Source: JAFAQB01 sp045808425
GTDB lineage: Archaea > Thermoproteota > Nitrososphaeria > Nitrososphaerales > Nitrososphaeraceae
Assembly (NCBI GenBank): GCA_045808425.1
Contig: JBJMFM010000010.1
Location: forward strand, 8,682-72,681
Length of the DNA: 64,000 nucleotides
Reading direction: 5' to 3'
Every line of letters begins with the position of its first letter. The stretch's first letter is position 1. Both the position numbers and the translations under genes were made by a program. The notes below the pieces were generated by a model. It did no database searches. It was not told where the DNA came from and worked only from the letters and a program-made list of their open reading frames with translations. This document shows, in pieces, positions 36,482 to 45,631 of this stretch.

Positions 36482-37231
36482 TTATGACATCATAGCCGAT
36501 AGAACTATCAAAGAAGCTAGTCGAGTAATCTCATTTGATGCACCCATAACATCGCCAGAAATGCCACCAAAGGACTTATTTGAGAAATGCTGTATAAGCG
36601 CTGCAATTGCTAGTGATACACTAAGTGCTAAAATACCAAAGTAGCCACTTCCGGTGAACCATATGATGGGAATGGATATTACTGTCGCAACCAATATTTT
36701 TCGCTTGTCTTTCATGGCACTGGTAAAGGGAGAGCTGAAACCATCCCAAGCTGATATCCCCATATGAGCCTGCATAACCATTATAAATTTTGCAGTTACC
36801 TCCGCGGCAACAATGCTGCTTAGCAATTTAATCCCGTGATGAAAGCTGGATATTGCAATAATCATGCCCGCCACATAAAGAGCTACCGCCATAACCCCCG
36901 CAGATCCTACTGCAGGGTCGCGCATAGCATTGTGCTTGGTTATCTTTTCACCCTTTGTCATCAATCCGTCAGCAAAATCAGCTAGCGCATCCGTATGATG
37001 CAAACCAGTTATCAAAACTAATGCTGTCGTGACTATAAAACCGATTATGAGCGGCTGGAGGTAAAGTGAAATTCCATACGCCAACCCTCCGATGATACAT
37101 CCGATTATTAGGCCTGCTAGCGGAAAAAAATGCATCATATTTGCAACGCTATTCAAATCTGTGTCAGATGATTTTTGGCCAGGTATTATTGTCAAAAATG
37201 AAATAATTGCCTGTATTGACCTAAATACCAA
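36482..37231 (-). CDS. cobS: Adenosylcobinamide-GDP ribazoletransferase
   Basis: 249 residues, multi-helix membrane protein. Family signatures HHTDALADFADGLMTKG and RDPAVGSAGVMAVAL (metal-binding acidic residues) are intact. It joins adenosylcobinamide-GDP with alpha-ribazole (phosphate) to complete cobalamin. Overlaps cbiB by 11 nt. Confidence 0.95.
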   Translation of the reverse strand: MVFRSIQAIISFLTIIPGQKSSDTDLNSVANMMHFFPLAGLIIGCIIGGLAYGISLYLQPLIIGFIVTTALVLITGLHHTDALADFADGLMTKGEKITKHNAMRDPAVGSAGVMAVALYVAGMIIAISSFHHGIKLLSSIVAAEVTAKFIMVMQAHMGISAWDGFSSPFTSAMKDKRKILVATVISIPIIWFTGSGYFGILALSVSLAIAALIQHFSNKSFGGISGDVMGASNEITRLASLIVLSAMMS

Positions 37232-38228
37232 AGATTATTTTCCACCAGCCTGCGGCATACAGCATAGTTATTAATGGAGCAGAAAAGATCACACAAAACA
37301 CAACAGCGGTACACTTCATGACAGAAAGTGCAGCCTTGCATTTCTCGATCGAAGGAGCTTCACATTGATCTCCTAGAGAATAGTAACCAATTTTTTCAAG
37401 CCTTATTCTAAGAGCACCAGCCATTGCAGCCATTGGATAGCCTGCATTACAACTGGAGGTTTTGCCATGATCACGGCGCAAAATTTGTATTGATTTTTTC
37501 CAGTCTGCATGAACTATCCTCGCAGCGATCATCATAATAATTGCTGTAATCCTTGCAGGGAAATAGTTAGCTGCGGTGTCGAGAACTGCAGGCATCCATC
37601 CAATATTTTTATGATATGTATCTGTGTATCCTAACATAGAATCCAGAGTGTTAATGATTCTATATGAAAAGGCTCCCGCTGGACCGAGAATAGAATAATA
37701 AAACAAAGGCGAAGTAATCCCGTCAACTATGCTTTCAGCTATAGACTCAATTGTTCCCGAAATAACATGCTGCTCATCTAAATTTCTGGTATCTCTTTTT
37801 ACTATCATAGATAGACTAAACCGTGCGTTTATCAAATCTCTGTCTTCCAGTGCGCACATAATCGCAATGGCATGTTTTTCCATTCCTTTTATTGCGATCG
37901 TGATTTTTAGAATTAGCGCACAAAAAACAATAAAGGCGATGGATCCTGCTATATGCATGATAGCTATCGCACAAATATGAACAATAACCCCAAATACTAC
38001 AATTAATAAGACCGAAAAAATAATTGCTCTTGATCTTTCTTTTCTTTCTTTATTGACGTAGATGCTATTGACACTATTACTACCATTTTGCTTCAACTTT
38101 GGTATGAAACATTCTATAAGTTGGCCTAACCAAGCCACAGGATGAAACTTGTTTCTTGGATCACCTAACAACAAGTCAACACAAATACCTCCAACAAGTG
38201 CCAGTAGCATGTTTTCTAGTGCCACCAT
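37221..38228 (-). CDS. cbiB: Adenosylcobinamide-phosphate synthase
   Basis: 335 residues. Membrane protein with DLLLGDPRNKFHPVAWLGQ at the N-terminus and LGYTDTYHKNIGW and KTSSCNAGYPMAAMAGAL conserved. Attaches aminopropanol phosphate to cobyric acid. Overlaps both neighbours (cobQ-like 13 nt, cobS 11 nt), so it is translationally coupled. Confidence 0.95.
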   Translation of the reverse strand: MVALENMLLALVGGICVDLLLGDPRNKFHPVAWLGQLIECFIPKLKQNGSNSVNSIYVNKERKERSRAIIFSVLLIVVFGVIVHICAIAIMHIAGSIAFIVFCALILKITIAIKGMEKHAIAIMCALEDRDLINARFSLSMIVKRDTRNLDEQHVISGTIESIAESIVDGITSPLFYYSILGPAGAFSYRIINTLDSMLGYTDTYHKNIGWMPAVLDTAANYFPARITAIIMMIAARIVHADWKKSIQILRRDHGKTSSCNAGYPMAAMAGALRIRLEKIGYYSLGDQCEAPSIEKCKAALSVMKCTAVVFCVIFSAPLITMLYAAGWWKIIFGI

Positions 38229-39085
38229 TTACTGTGCCCTATAACTTTGGTGGATAATTTTTCAATATCGATGCTTTTGCTTACGGCCTTTGATATAAGG
38301 CTTATCTGTCTATCCCAGTGCTCTTCTGACATTACGGCCTTGTCAGAAGTTTGTCCATCAAGCGAGTCTTCATTTGGCAAAGAAAAATCGACTCTTGGAA
38401 TAACCCCAAAAAAACGTTTTCTAGTTATTTTCTCAACTGATTTGATTGCGGGCTTTAACAGGCTCTTATCACCGCGAAATTTATTAATTATAAAACCTTT
38501 GATCAACTGCCTATGAATAGGCTTCAGTAGCTCCATAGTACCAACAATACTAGCAAAACATCCTCCTCTTTCAATATCTGAGGTTATGATCACGGGAGCT
38601 CCTACTTTATGAGCAAGTAGCATATTCGCTATATCATATTTCAAAATATTTACTTCGGCAGGAGATCCGGCCCCTTCGATTATTATGAGGTCATTTTCTT
38701 TCCTTAGACTCTCCAATTCATCTAAAGTAAATGGAAAGGCCTTCTGTAAGATGAATTTTTCGTAGTAATCTTTTGCATGCATTTCATCATAAATTTTGCC
38801 ACCCAGAATAACCATGCTCCGGTAGTCCCCTAGAGGTTTTAGTAATACAGGGTTCATCCTTACATCCGGCTTCTTCCTTGAAGCAATTGCCTGTATGGCT
38901 TGTGCAAGCGCCATCTGCTCAGATGTGTTTTTAATGTTGTAAGCGCTTGAGGACATATTTTGAGCCTTGAATGGAGCTACTCGATATCCCATGTTACTAA
39001 AAATTCTACAGAACGCAGTGACAAGTGTTGTTTTTCCAGAGCCGGACGACGTGCCCTGAATCATCAATAGCTTTGCTTTACTCAT
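38216..39085 (-). CDS. Cobyric acid synthase-like protein lacking the glutamine amidotransferase domain
   Basis: 289 residues; CobQ/CbiP is normally about 480-500. The ATP-binding synthetase part is intact: P-loop GTSSGSGKTTL, FKAQNMSSSAYNI, MNPVLLKPLGDY, IIEGAGSPAEVN, VITSDIERGG, GVIPRVD. The segment where the GATase domain (Cys-His-Glu triad) should follow is only about 40 residues and shows no GATase motif. The frame closes cleanly and overlaps cbiB by 13 nt, so it is not an obvious frameshift. It may take free ammonia or a separate GATase, or serve a related step. Confidence 0.85.
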   Translation of the reverse strand: MSKAKLLMIQGTSSGSGKTTLVTAFCRIFSNMGYRVAPFKAQNMSSSAYNIKNTSEQMALAQAIQAIASRKKPDVRMNPVLLKPLGDYRSMVILGGKIYDEMHAKDYYEKFILQKAFPFTLDELESLRKENDLIIIEGAGSPAEVNILKYDIANMLLAHKVGAPVIITSDIERGGCFASIVGTMELLKPIHRQLIKGFIINKFRGDKSLLKPAIKSVEKITRKRFFGVIPRVDFSLPNEDSLDGQTSDKAVMSEEHWDRQISLISKAVSKSIDIEKLSTKVIGHSKWWH

Positions 39086-39087
39086 AT

Positions 39088-40191
39088 CTATGTGTCAAAT
39101 GATCCTAAAGCATCGAGCAAAAGCAAATTTTCCTTGTGCGTTTTTACTGCTACTCGAACATATTCATGCCCCATACCGCTAAACGTGCTGCAATCCCTGA
39201 TCAATACACCGCTTCTCACTAACATAAGATCTCTTACATGTGTAGAATCTTTATTTTTCAAACGGATTAAAAAATAGTTTACATCAGATCTACATGCTAT
39301 AAAATTTTGAAACTTTTTGTTTATGTAAGAATGCATAAAGCTTCTTTCCTTCTTTATTATTGCTCTTGCATTTGCAATATGTGTCATATCTTTTAGAGCA
39401 ACAATTGCAGCCAGTTGTGCCACACCATTGACATTCCAAAATATACGATTGGCAGACATTTGCTTGGCAAGTTTAGGATTGCTAACACTGTATCCGACTC
39501 TAAGACCGGCAAGAGCAAACGATTTAGTGAAAGATCTCAGGACTACTAAGTTATCGAATTCTTTTACTTTATCGATAAGTGAATGAGCTTTCCTATCACC
39601 ATCAATGAATTCTATAAAAGATTCATCGACTAAAATTTTCGTAGAACTACCTAGCTGTTCAATTACCTTTTTGATTTCTTTTGTGCATAGTAGACCAGTA
39701 GGATTATTGGGATTGCAAAAGAAAATGGCATCCTGTTCTTTTTCTTTTGCTTTTTCTATAATAAGCTCAGGATCCAATTTCTTATTTTTTAATGGAACCA
39801 GCATAATATCTGCGCCAGTCCTATAGGATGCAACTTCATATTCACAAAAAGTCGGCACCGGAATCAGTGTCTTACTATGAACGAAAGCTCTAGCAAAGTC
39901 ATGGATTATTTCTGTTGCTCCGTTGCCCACACAAATACAATCTAAACTTAAATCATTATCCAAGTAATTCAATATGCCCTTTTTCAGTTCTAGGCATTCG
40001 GGATCAGGATATAAAGATGAAATCCTGCCTAAATTTCTGCGTATTGACGCGAGAACTCTATCAGGGATTCCTAATGGGTTAATACTCGAACTAAAATCGA
40101 CTTTCACCAATTTGGGATTTACTGAGTAAATCCCGCCATGGTAGCATGAAGTTGGTTTGGCTACTCCCTCCTCTACTGTTAAGCCAGCCAT
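39088..40191 (-). CDS. CobD-like PLP aminotransferase (threonine-phosphate decarboxylase family)
   Basis: 367 residues. Starts with HGGIYSVN and VDFSSSINPLG typical of the CobD/CobC decarboxylase branch of the histidinol-phosphate aminotransferase fold; FCNPNNPTG, VDESFIEF and the cofactor Lys in LRSFTKSFALAGLRVGY are visible. It would make aminopropanol phosphate (or a similar linker) for CbiB. First gene of the minus-strand corrinoid cluster, two bases from the cobQ-like gene. Confidence 0.82.
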   Translation of the reverse strand: MAGLTVEEGVAKPTSCYHGGIYSVNPKLVKVDFSSSINPLGIPDRVLASIRRNLGRISSLYPDPECLELKKGILNYLDNDLSLDCICVGNGATEIIHDFARAFVHSKTLIPVPTFCEYEVASYRTGADIMLVPLKNKKLDPELIIEKAKEKEQDAIFFCNPNNPTGLLCTKEIKKVIEQLGSSTKILVDESFIEFIDGDRKAHSLIDKVKEFDNLVVLRSFTKSFALAGLRVGYSVSNPKLAKQMSANRIFWNVNGVAQLAAIVALKDMTHIANARAIIKKERSFMHSYINKKFQNFIACRSDVNYFLIRLKNKDSTHVRDLMLVRSGVLIRDCSTFSGMGHEYVRVAVKTHKENLLLLDALGSFDT

Positions 40192-40316
40192 TATTCAATC
40201 TAGCATCGCAGAGATATATAGAATGAATGCTTCTTTTGTTCTGATTGCAAATATAATTCGTTCAAGTAAGGTGAGTCTGAAACGATTATTAATTGCATGG
40301 GAATTAACGCTATTCA

Positions 40317-41393
40317 ATGTTAAAAGTTGCACTTATCGGTGCTACAGGAGCAGTAGGACAGGAATTTGTTATAGCTCTGAATAAACACCCTTGGTTTGAA
40401 TTAACTCAGATCGCGTCGTCGGAGAGATCTGCAGGGAAAAAATACATTGAAGCCCTTTATGACTTACAATCAGGCATAATTAAGTGGCATAACAAAGAAC
40501 AAATGCCCGAATACATCCAGGATATGAGGCTCACTAGAGCCCAAGATATAGATCCCAACAAATTCGACCTAGTCTTTACTGCAATAGAATCAGCTGACGC
40601 CAAGGAAATCGAGCCCATTTTCGCAAAATCGATTCCGGTTATCAGCACTGCGGCTGCATTTAGGTACGAAAATGACGTTCCTATATTGATTCCTGGCGTG
40701 AACGATGATCATGCACATTTATTGGATATCCAGAGAAAGAATAGAGGATGGAAAGGCTTCATAGCTCCACTGCCAAATTGTACAACAACTGGTCTAGCGA
40801 TTACCCTCAAGCCGATAATGACTAGGTTTGGGATTAACAACGTTTTCATGACATCCATGCAGGCGTTATCTGGCGCTGGAAGGTCACCGGGTGTCATTGC
40901 GTTAGATATCATGGACAATATAATACCCTACATACCGAAAGAGGAAGAAAAAGTCCAAATAGAGACAAAGAAGATCCTAGGAAATCTGGATACCAGCTTC
41001 GTTGTTCCTAACGCAATTAGAGTTAGTTGTACTTGCACAAGAGTTCCTGTCTTGGACGGTCATACGGAAATTGTATTTGTTGAAACCAAAAGACCCGCCG
41101 CACCGGACGAGGTAAAGAGTGAAATGTTGGAGTTCTCCAAGTCAGTTACTGTCAGAGATTTACCCACGGCTCCGGAGGACTACATTATCGTTCACGACGA
41201 TCCGGCAAGACCTCAACCACGTATAGATAGAGAGATTAACGATGGCATGACTACAGTCGTCGGCAGGTTAAGGAAGGACTCTGTATTCGATAATGGAATC
41301 AAATATGTTTTATTATCACATAACGAAAAAATGGGATCTGCAAAGGGCGCTGTATTACTTGCTGAGTTATTGAAACATAAAAATATGCTTTAA
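40317..41393 (+). CDS. asd: Aspartate-semialdehyde dehydrogenase family protein
   Basis: 358 residues. NADP site LIGATGAVGQEF, catalytic Cys in LPNCTTTGLAITL, substrate part SGAGRSPG and the late His in LDGHTEIVFVET. Reduces aspartyl phosphate to the semialdehyde in Lys/Thr/Met synthesis. Members of this family have been proposed as the missing malonyl-/succinyl-CoA reductase of thaumarchaeal carbon fixation; sequence alone cannot choose. Divergent from the corrinoid cluster. Confidence 0.92.
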   Translation: MLKVALIGATGAVGQEFVIALNKHPWFELTQIASSERSAGKKYIEALYDLQSGIIKWHNKEQMPEYIQDMRLTRAQDIDPNKFDLVFTAIESADAKEIEPIFAKSIPVISTAAAFRYENDVPILIPGVNDDHAHLLDIQRKNRGWKGFIAPLPNCTTTGLAITLKPIMTRFGINNVFMTSMQALSGAGRSPGVIALDIMDNIIPYIPKEEEKVQIETKKILGNLDTSFVVPNAIRVSCTCTRVPVLDGHTEIVFVETKRPAAPDEVKSEMLEFSKSVTVRDLPTAPEDYIIVHDDPARPQPRIDREINDGMTTVVGRLRKDSVFDNGIKYVLLSHNEKMGSAKGAVLLAELLKHKNML

Positions 41394-41467
41394 TTTCAAT
41401 ATTATTCATAAAAAATGGTTTTAAATTTGAAATTAATACGTTTATTAACCTCTCAACTAGAGGTATA

Positions 41468-41938
41468 ATGGTAATTTGGATGGCGAGAATAGACGATTTA
41501 GATTTGAAAATATTAAGCGAACTTTCTAAAGATGCTAGCACATCGGTACCTAGGCTTTCAAAGAAAATTAGCATAAATGCTTCTGTAGTATATAGTAGAA
41601 TTAAGAGACTACTAAGAAAAGGATTAATCAAGAAATTCACGATTGTAATCAACGACGAGGCGCTTGGATTTAGCGTTAAAGCCCTTACCGGAATCAATAT
41701 GGATTCTAAACTAAGAGACAATGTTCTTAATGAATTATTTAAAATACCGGAAGTTCGTGAGGTTTCGGAAGTAACTGGTAGATTTGACATCCTCGTAACT
41801 ATGAATGCTCGATCCCTTGATGAAATGCATCATCTGATCTCCGAAAAAATAGGCCATATCGAAGGAGTTCAAAAGACAGAAACTTTTATTGAGATGAGAA
41901 AGACTGCGCGCGAGTTGATTTTTCCAACCTCCATATAA
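41468..41938 (+). CDS. Lrp/AsnC family transcriptional regulator
   Basis: 156 residues. N-terminal HTH (DDLDLKILSELSKDA, VPRLSKKISINASVVYSRIKRL), then the RAM effector domain (KALTGINMDSK, VREVSEVTGRFDILVTM). Residues 1-5 before MARIDD may not be translated (ATG 41483 is the alternative). Probably an amino-acid-sensing regulator; between asd and ctaB, 74 nt after asd. Confidence 0.9.
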   Translation: MVIWMARIDDLDLKILSELSKDASTSVPRLSKKISINASVVYSRIKRLLRKGLIKKFTIVINDEALGFSVKALTGINMDSKLRDNVLNELFKIPEVREVSEVTGRFDILVTMNARSLDEMHHLISEKIGHIEGVQKTETFIEMRKTARELIFPTSI

Positions 41939-41998
41939 AAATAATACTATATTGTGTTCTGCATTTTTATAGATGATAGAAGCATAAAGAGATGGTAG

Positions 41999-42892
41999 TT
42001 GCGGTTGATCACTCAGAAAACCGTGGGAAACAGGTTCAAAAACTATTTTGAACTCACAAAGCCAAAGATTTGGTACCTGTTAGTTTTTACGTCCTTTGGT
42101 TCTGCGATTACAGCATCTTTATTATTTCATATCTCTGTTCAACCTTTAACTTGGTTATTCCTTCTTGGAGGAGTAGCTGCAGGTTCGGCTGCTGCTGATA
42201 CGCTAACAGGTTATAATGACCGCGATATTGATGCCATTATGGATAGGACCAAAGGTAGACCCATCCCGTCGGGGAGAATTTCTGCTAGGCACGCACTGAT
42301 TTTCGGCTTAATCTTAGCCGCGGTTTCTCTCTTGTTTGCGTGGTCCATAAACATACTGGCTTTTGTTTTGATGGCCTTGGGGTTATTTGATAATATTATA
42401 GTCTACAGTAAGTGGTTGAAGAGGAAAAGCCAACTGAATATTATCCTAGGCGGATTCTCTGGAGGAGCGCCTGCCCTCATAGGTTATGTTGCAGTAACAA
42501 CACAACACATTGAACTTGGTTTGGTTATGGCGGCTCTGGTATTCTTGTGGATTCCAACTCACATCTGGAGTCTGTCTTTGCATGTCAAAAAGGATTATAC
42601 AAAGGCTGGCGTTCCAATGCTACCGGTTGTTTCTAGTGAAGAGAGGTCAGTTCGGGTAATTGCTGGAACAACTCTGATGATGGTGTTATTCAGTATTCTT
42701 CCATTCTTCCTTAAACAATTTGGATTAATTTATGTAATCACCGCGACTGTTTTTGGAGCAGCGATGGTGGGCTTGTCTATATGGTTGCTATTAAGACCTA
42801 GTGAAAGAGCTTCCTGGACAGTTTTCAAATTCTCTAGTCCGTATTTAACTGCGTTATTTATCGCATTCATGGTCGACGCATTTTATCATTAG
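41999..42892 (+). CDS. ctaB: Protoheme IX farnesyltransferase (haem O synthase)
   Basis: 297 residues, eight or nine helices, UbiA superfamily. Asp-rich motifs YNDRDIDAIMDRTKGRPIP (first) and SLHVKKDYTKAGVPML (second) bind the prenyl diphosphate. TTG start. It makes haem O, substrate of CtaA at 13.4 kb, for the oxidase. Confidence 0.95.
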   Translation: MRLITQKTVGNRFKNYFELTKPKIWYLLVFTSFGSAITASLLFHISVQPLTWLFLLGGVAAGSAAADTLTGYNDRDIDAIMDRTKGRPIPSGRISARHALIFGLILAAVSLLFAWSINILAFVLMALGLFDNIIVYSKWLKRKSQLNIILGGFSGGAPALIGYVAVTTQHIELGLVMAALVFLWIPTHIWSLSLHVKKDYTKAGVPMLPVVSSEERSVRVIAGTTLMMVLFSILPFFLKQFGLIYVITATVFGAAMVGLSIWLLLRPSERASWTVFKFSSPYLTALFIAFMVDAFYH

Positions 42893-42898
42893 CGAAAA

Positions 42899-43642
42899 TC
42901 AGATATGCAAACTGTTTTCGCATTCGTAGAGTAACCTTGCAATGACTACGTGTGCCTCTAAGCTGTAATGTGATATAGAATATAGCCTGTTAAACCATGC
43001 AGTTGTATTGTTAGAAAAATGTCCCTGTGCGAATCCCCCTACAATAAACGCGCAGTCAGTGTTCTCCTCAGATATGTTCTTCGCTACTATTGCTTGAGCG
43101 GTGCTTTGAATTCCTACCTTAGAAAGGCCTATCAATTTGGCTGGCTTTACTACCTTTTTTATGACTTCTTCAAACGTCATATCGTCGTGCAGCCGCAGAA
43201 GAATATTATTATTATCATCATCTTTATTATTATTATCATCATCGTCATTACATGCGGCTTTGTGCGATTTTATAACTTTTTTTTCGAAAAGATCTATCAT
43301 TAAACCTTCAAAACGAAAATATGATTTTGGTATGCGCAGGTTTTCGCCAATGAATATCAGCTTATCATTTATTGTATGTAGGTAGACATTTAATCTCCCG
43401 CTAAAGAATAAGGGCGTTGACAGGGCTTCCATCAATGCAAAGTGTACTATATCTGGCCTCCCTCGTTTCCATCCCGAGTTGAGGTTTGCACGAACCATTG
43501 CGGAGTGATGATAACTTCTATCTAGTAGAATTTGGCTCGATGCCCTGCCTGTCCTTTGTGCGTAATTTTTGACCGATGGGTGATCAATTATCTGAGTCGG
43601 GACAGTTTCAATGGCAGCCTCGGCAATTACTAGCGAGATCAT
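42899..43642 (-). CDS. nep1: Nep1/Emg1 rRNA pseudouridine N1-methyltransferase with Asp/Asn-rich insertion
   Basis: 247 residues, SPOUT-class enzyme methylating a pseudouridine of 16S rRNA. Family segments QILLDRSYHHSAM, RGRPDIVHFALMEALSTPLF, LIGLSKVG and AFIVGGFAQGHFS with the AdoMet knot are present. Residues about 128-147 are an Asp/Asn/Lys run encoded by AT(T/C) trinucleotides, not part of the family. It lies in a loop, so function may be kept. It ends 7 nt beyond ctaB's stop, convergent. Confidence 0.92.
   Translation of the reverse strand: MISLVIAEAAIETVPTQIIDHPSVKNYAQRTGRASSQILLDRSYHHSAMVRANLNSGWKRGRPDIVHFALMEALSTPLFFSGRLNVYLHTINDKLIFIGENLRIPKSYFRFEGLMIDLFEKKVIKSHKAACNDDDDNNNKDDDNNNILLRLHDDMTFEEVIKKVVKPAKLIGLSKVGIQSTAQAIVAKNISEENTDCAFIVGGFAQGHFSNNTTAWFNRLYSISHYSLEAHVVIARLLYECENSLHI
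43195..43251. repeat. Trinucleotide-type low-complexity tract inside nep1
   Basis: Imperfect (ATT/ATC) repeat on the plus strand, coding for Asp/Asn/Lys on the minus strand. Interrupted copies of ATTATT and ATCATC give a slippage-prone coding microsatellite. Confidence 0.75.
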
Positions 43643-43732
43643 CAGTTACAACCTCTAGATTATATATAAAATAATATAGCTTCTATATTTAATACCTTTT
43701 TTATCTAAAAAAATATAAACACGTGCAAGCAC

Positions 43733-44140
43733 CTAAAGTGTAAACATTTCAGCCCTCTTGGCATGAACGAGTTTCTGAAGTTCTTTAATACCTAAAGCCA
43801 GCTCCTCTTCTGCCTCATGTTCAGTTCCCCTGTTAACAATGATTTCACCAGGCCCAAATCTTACGTCGTTGATCGTTAGTGGTATTTCACTGTGGAGTAT
43901 TTTAGATATAAATTCGAAAAGATTTGGATATGCTATACTGTTAGTATACACATAACTAGTGGTTCCATTGCTAATAATTCCTCCTTTTCGCAAAGGAAAC
44001 TTCAAATCAGGAGAAGAAACATAATCAATAATTTTTATTGCAAGCTTATTGGAGTCTGATTCTTTATTTTGTTTTGATTCTAGATATCTCTTTGCAATAT
44101 ATTCTGCTTCGTCAAAACTACTCATTATCCGTGTTCTCAA
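43733..44140 (-). CDS. Hypothetical protein, about 130 residues
   Basis: 135 residues as read, or 130 from the second ATG (MSSFDEAEYI). Helix (AEYIAKRYLESKQ), beta hairpin-rich middle (GGIISNGTTSYVYTN, FGPGEIIVNRG) and an acidic C-terminal helix (AEEELALGIKELQKLV). No recognised family. It precedes rpp21 divergently. Confidence 0.6.
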   Translation of the reverse strand: MRTRIMSSFDEAEYIAKRYLESKQNKESDSNKLAIKIIDYVSSPDLKFPLRKGGIISNGTTSYVYTNSIAYPNLFEFISKILHSEIPLTINDVRFGPGEIIVNRGTEHEAEEELALGIKELQKLVHAKRAEMFTL

Positions 44141-44255
44141 GAGATAATCGCATTACTGGTTAATTACAGTATCATTAATTACACGAATAATAATATATTA
44201 TAACAATATCAAATGATATAAGATATAAATTATATGCAATTGATAGTAGGACTTT

Positions 44256-44263
44256 TTTAAATA
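44256..44263 (+). promoter_or_regulatory. TATA box of the rpp21 gene
   Basis: TTTAAATA 19-26 nt before ATG 44282. It lies 4 nt from an earlier ATG (44267), which therefore cannot be the start of a leaderless message from this box. Confidence 0.5.
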
Positions 44264-44281
44264 CACATGAAAAAAAAAGAT

Positions 44282-44587
44282 ATGGCAAAAACGATTGCAA
44301 GAGAGAGAATCGAGATTCTAATAGCTAATGCTTTAAGTGAGGTTAAAGAAAACAGAGATACGCTTGCTGACCATCATGCATATCTTGCAAAAAAAATTGC
44401 CATGCGGTTGCGGTTGGGGCTGCCTTATGAAATTCGACAATTATATTGCAAAAGCTGTAAAAGATTTATTACGCCGGGGAAAAATGCTAGAGTAAGAATA
44501 GGAAGATCCAGGATAAACTCTATAAGAATTACTTGCGTAAAGTGTGGTCACACATATCGCAAACTCCTAGGAAAGCGAAAGAAATAG
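44282..44587 (+). CDS. rnp4: RNase P protein component 4 (Rpp21/Rpr2)
   Basis: 101 residues. Zinc ribbon CKSC ... CVKC, basic, with the helical N-terminus ARERIEILIANAL and the LAKKIAMRLRLGLP segment typical of Rpp21. It works with Rpp29 on RNase P RNA in tRNA 5' maturation. The TATA position supports ATG 44282 rather than 44267. Followed by rps19e. Confidence 0.92.
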   Translation: MAKTIARERIEILIANALSEVKENRDTLADHHAYLAKKIAMRLRLGLPYEIRQLYCKSCKRFITPGKNARVRIGRSRINSIRITCVKCGHTYRKLLGKRKK

Positions 44588-44668
44588 ATCAGTTCTTTTA
44601 AAATTTAGGTGGTATAGCAGATGACAAGAATTTATAAGGGATTTGCCGCATGATTACTGTTTATAACC

Positions 44669-45121
44669 ATGGCTAAGGCATACGATGTTCCAGCAGAGGA
44701 TCTGATTGAGAGGTTGACTGAACATATAAAGAAAGAAAAGAAAATTCAACCTCCTAACTGGGCAGGCTTTGTTAAAACGGGTGCACATACACAAAGAATT
44801 CCGCATAACAAAGACTGGTGGTACACAAGATGTGCTTCTCTCATAAGAAAAGTGTACATACATGGACCAATTGGTGTCTCTGATCTTAGGAGCGAATACG
44901 GTGGCAAGAAAAAACTTGGATATAACCTCGCTCATCACAGGGATGCAGGTGGAGCAATTATTAGAAAGGCTTTACAACAGCTCCAGCAAGCAGGTTACAT
45001 TGTTAATAAAAGTAAGGGCAGATCAATATCCGAGGAAGGCATGAAAAAAGTTGACAGAATAGCTACTGAACTGTACGATGAAATTATAAAGAGTTCTCCA
45101 CAGCTCCAACGATACGCCTAA
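44669..45121 (+). CDS. rps19e: Small-subunit ribosomal protein S19e
   Basis: 150 residues, usual length. Conserved PPNWAGFVKTGAHTQR, WWYTRCASLIRKVY, GPIGVSDLRSEYGG and a C-terminal winged helix ending in SEEGMKKVD. The gene order rpp21-S19e-PDCD5 is common in archaea and indicates co-regulation. Confidence 0.96.
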   Translation: MAKAYDVPAEDLIERLTEHIKKEKKIQPPNWAGFVKTGAHTQRIPHNKDWWYTRCASLIRKVYIHGPIGVSDLRSEYGGKKKLGYNLAHHRDAGGAIIRKALQQLQQAGYIVNKSKGRSISEEGMKKVDRIATELYDEIIKSSPQLQRYA

Positions 45122-45152
45122 TTTTTACTGTTAAGGAGAAAAGTGAGTAGTC

Positions 45153-45449
45153 GTGTCCGGGTCACAACCATACCAACCAAATGATGATGAATCTAAGAAG
45201 CGAGAAGCAGAAGCTGCTGCTGCTGCTATGCGCCAACGCGCTCTAATGGTTCTCCTAGAGCCTCCTGCACGGCAAAGGTTAATGAACATTAAAATGGTCA
45301 AGCCAGAGCTTGCAGCAACCGTAGAAAATTACTTGCTGAATGCAGCCTCTAGTGGAAGGCTAAATAGGTCCCTAACTGATGAGGAGCTAAAACAAATCTT
45401 ACTTAGTTTACAACAGCCTAAGAAAGAATTTAAAATAAACAGACGTTGA
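45153..45449 (+). CDS. PDCD5/TFAR19 family DNA-binding protein
   Basis: 98 residues from a GTG start. Triple-helix core with KKREAEAAAAAMRQRALMVL and LLEPPARQRLMNIKMVKPELA, basic tail FKINRR. Family binds nucleic acids; in archaea it is linked to ribosome genes. Follows rps19e after 31 nt. Confidence 0.92.
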   Translation: MSGSQPYQPNDDESKKREAEAAAAAMRQRALMVLLEPPARQRLMNIKMVKPELAATVENYLLNAASSGRLNRSLTDEELKQILLSLQQPKKEFKINRR

Positions 45450-45631
45450 ATGTTAGCGCTAGTGGATTTTTTCATCTCTATGTGTTTAAATCGAGTTTGC
45501 AAACAACACCTGTATCACATATTTCCATGATTTCTCTTAAGAAGATCTACTGAGAACCATTATTATTTAAATAAGTTTTCACGATACATATCTAGTTAAA
45601 CATATTAAGTCTTAGTGTTGCCTTGATTCTT

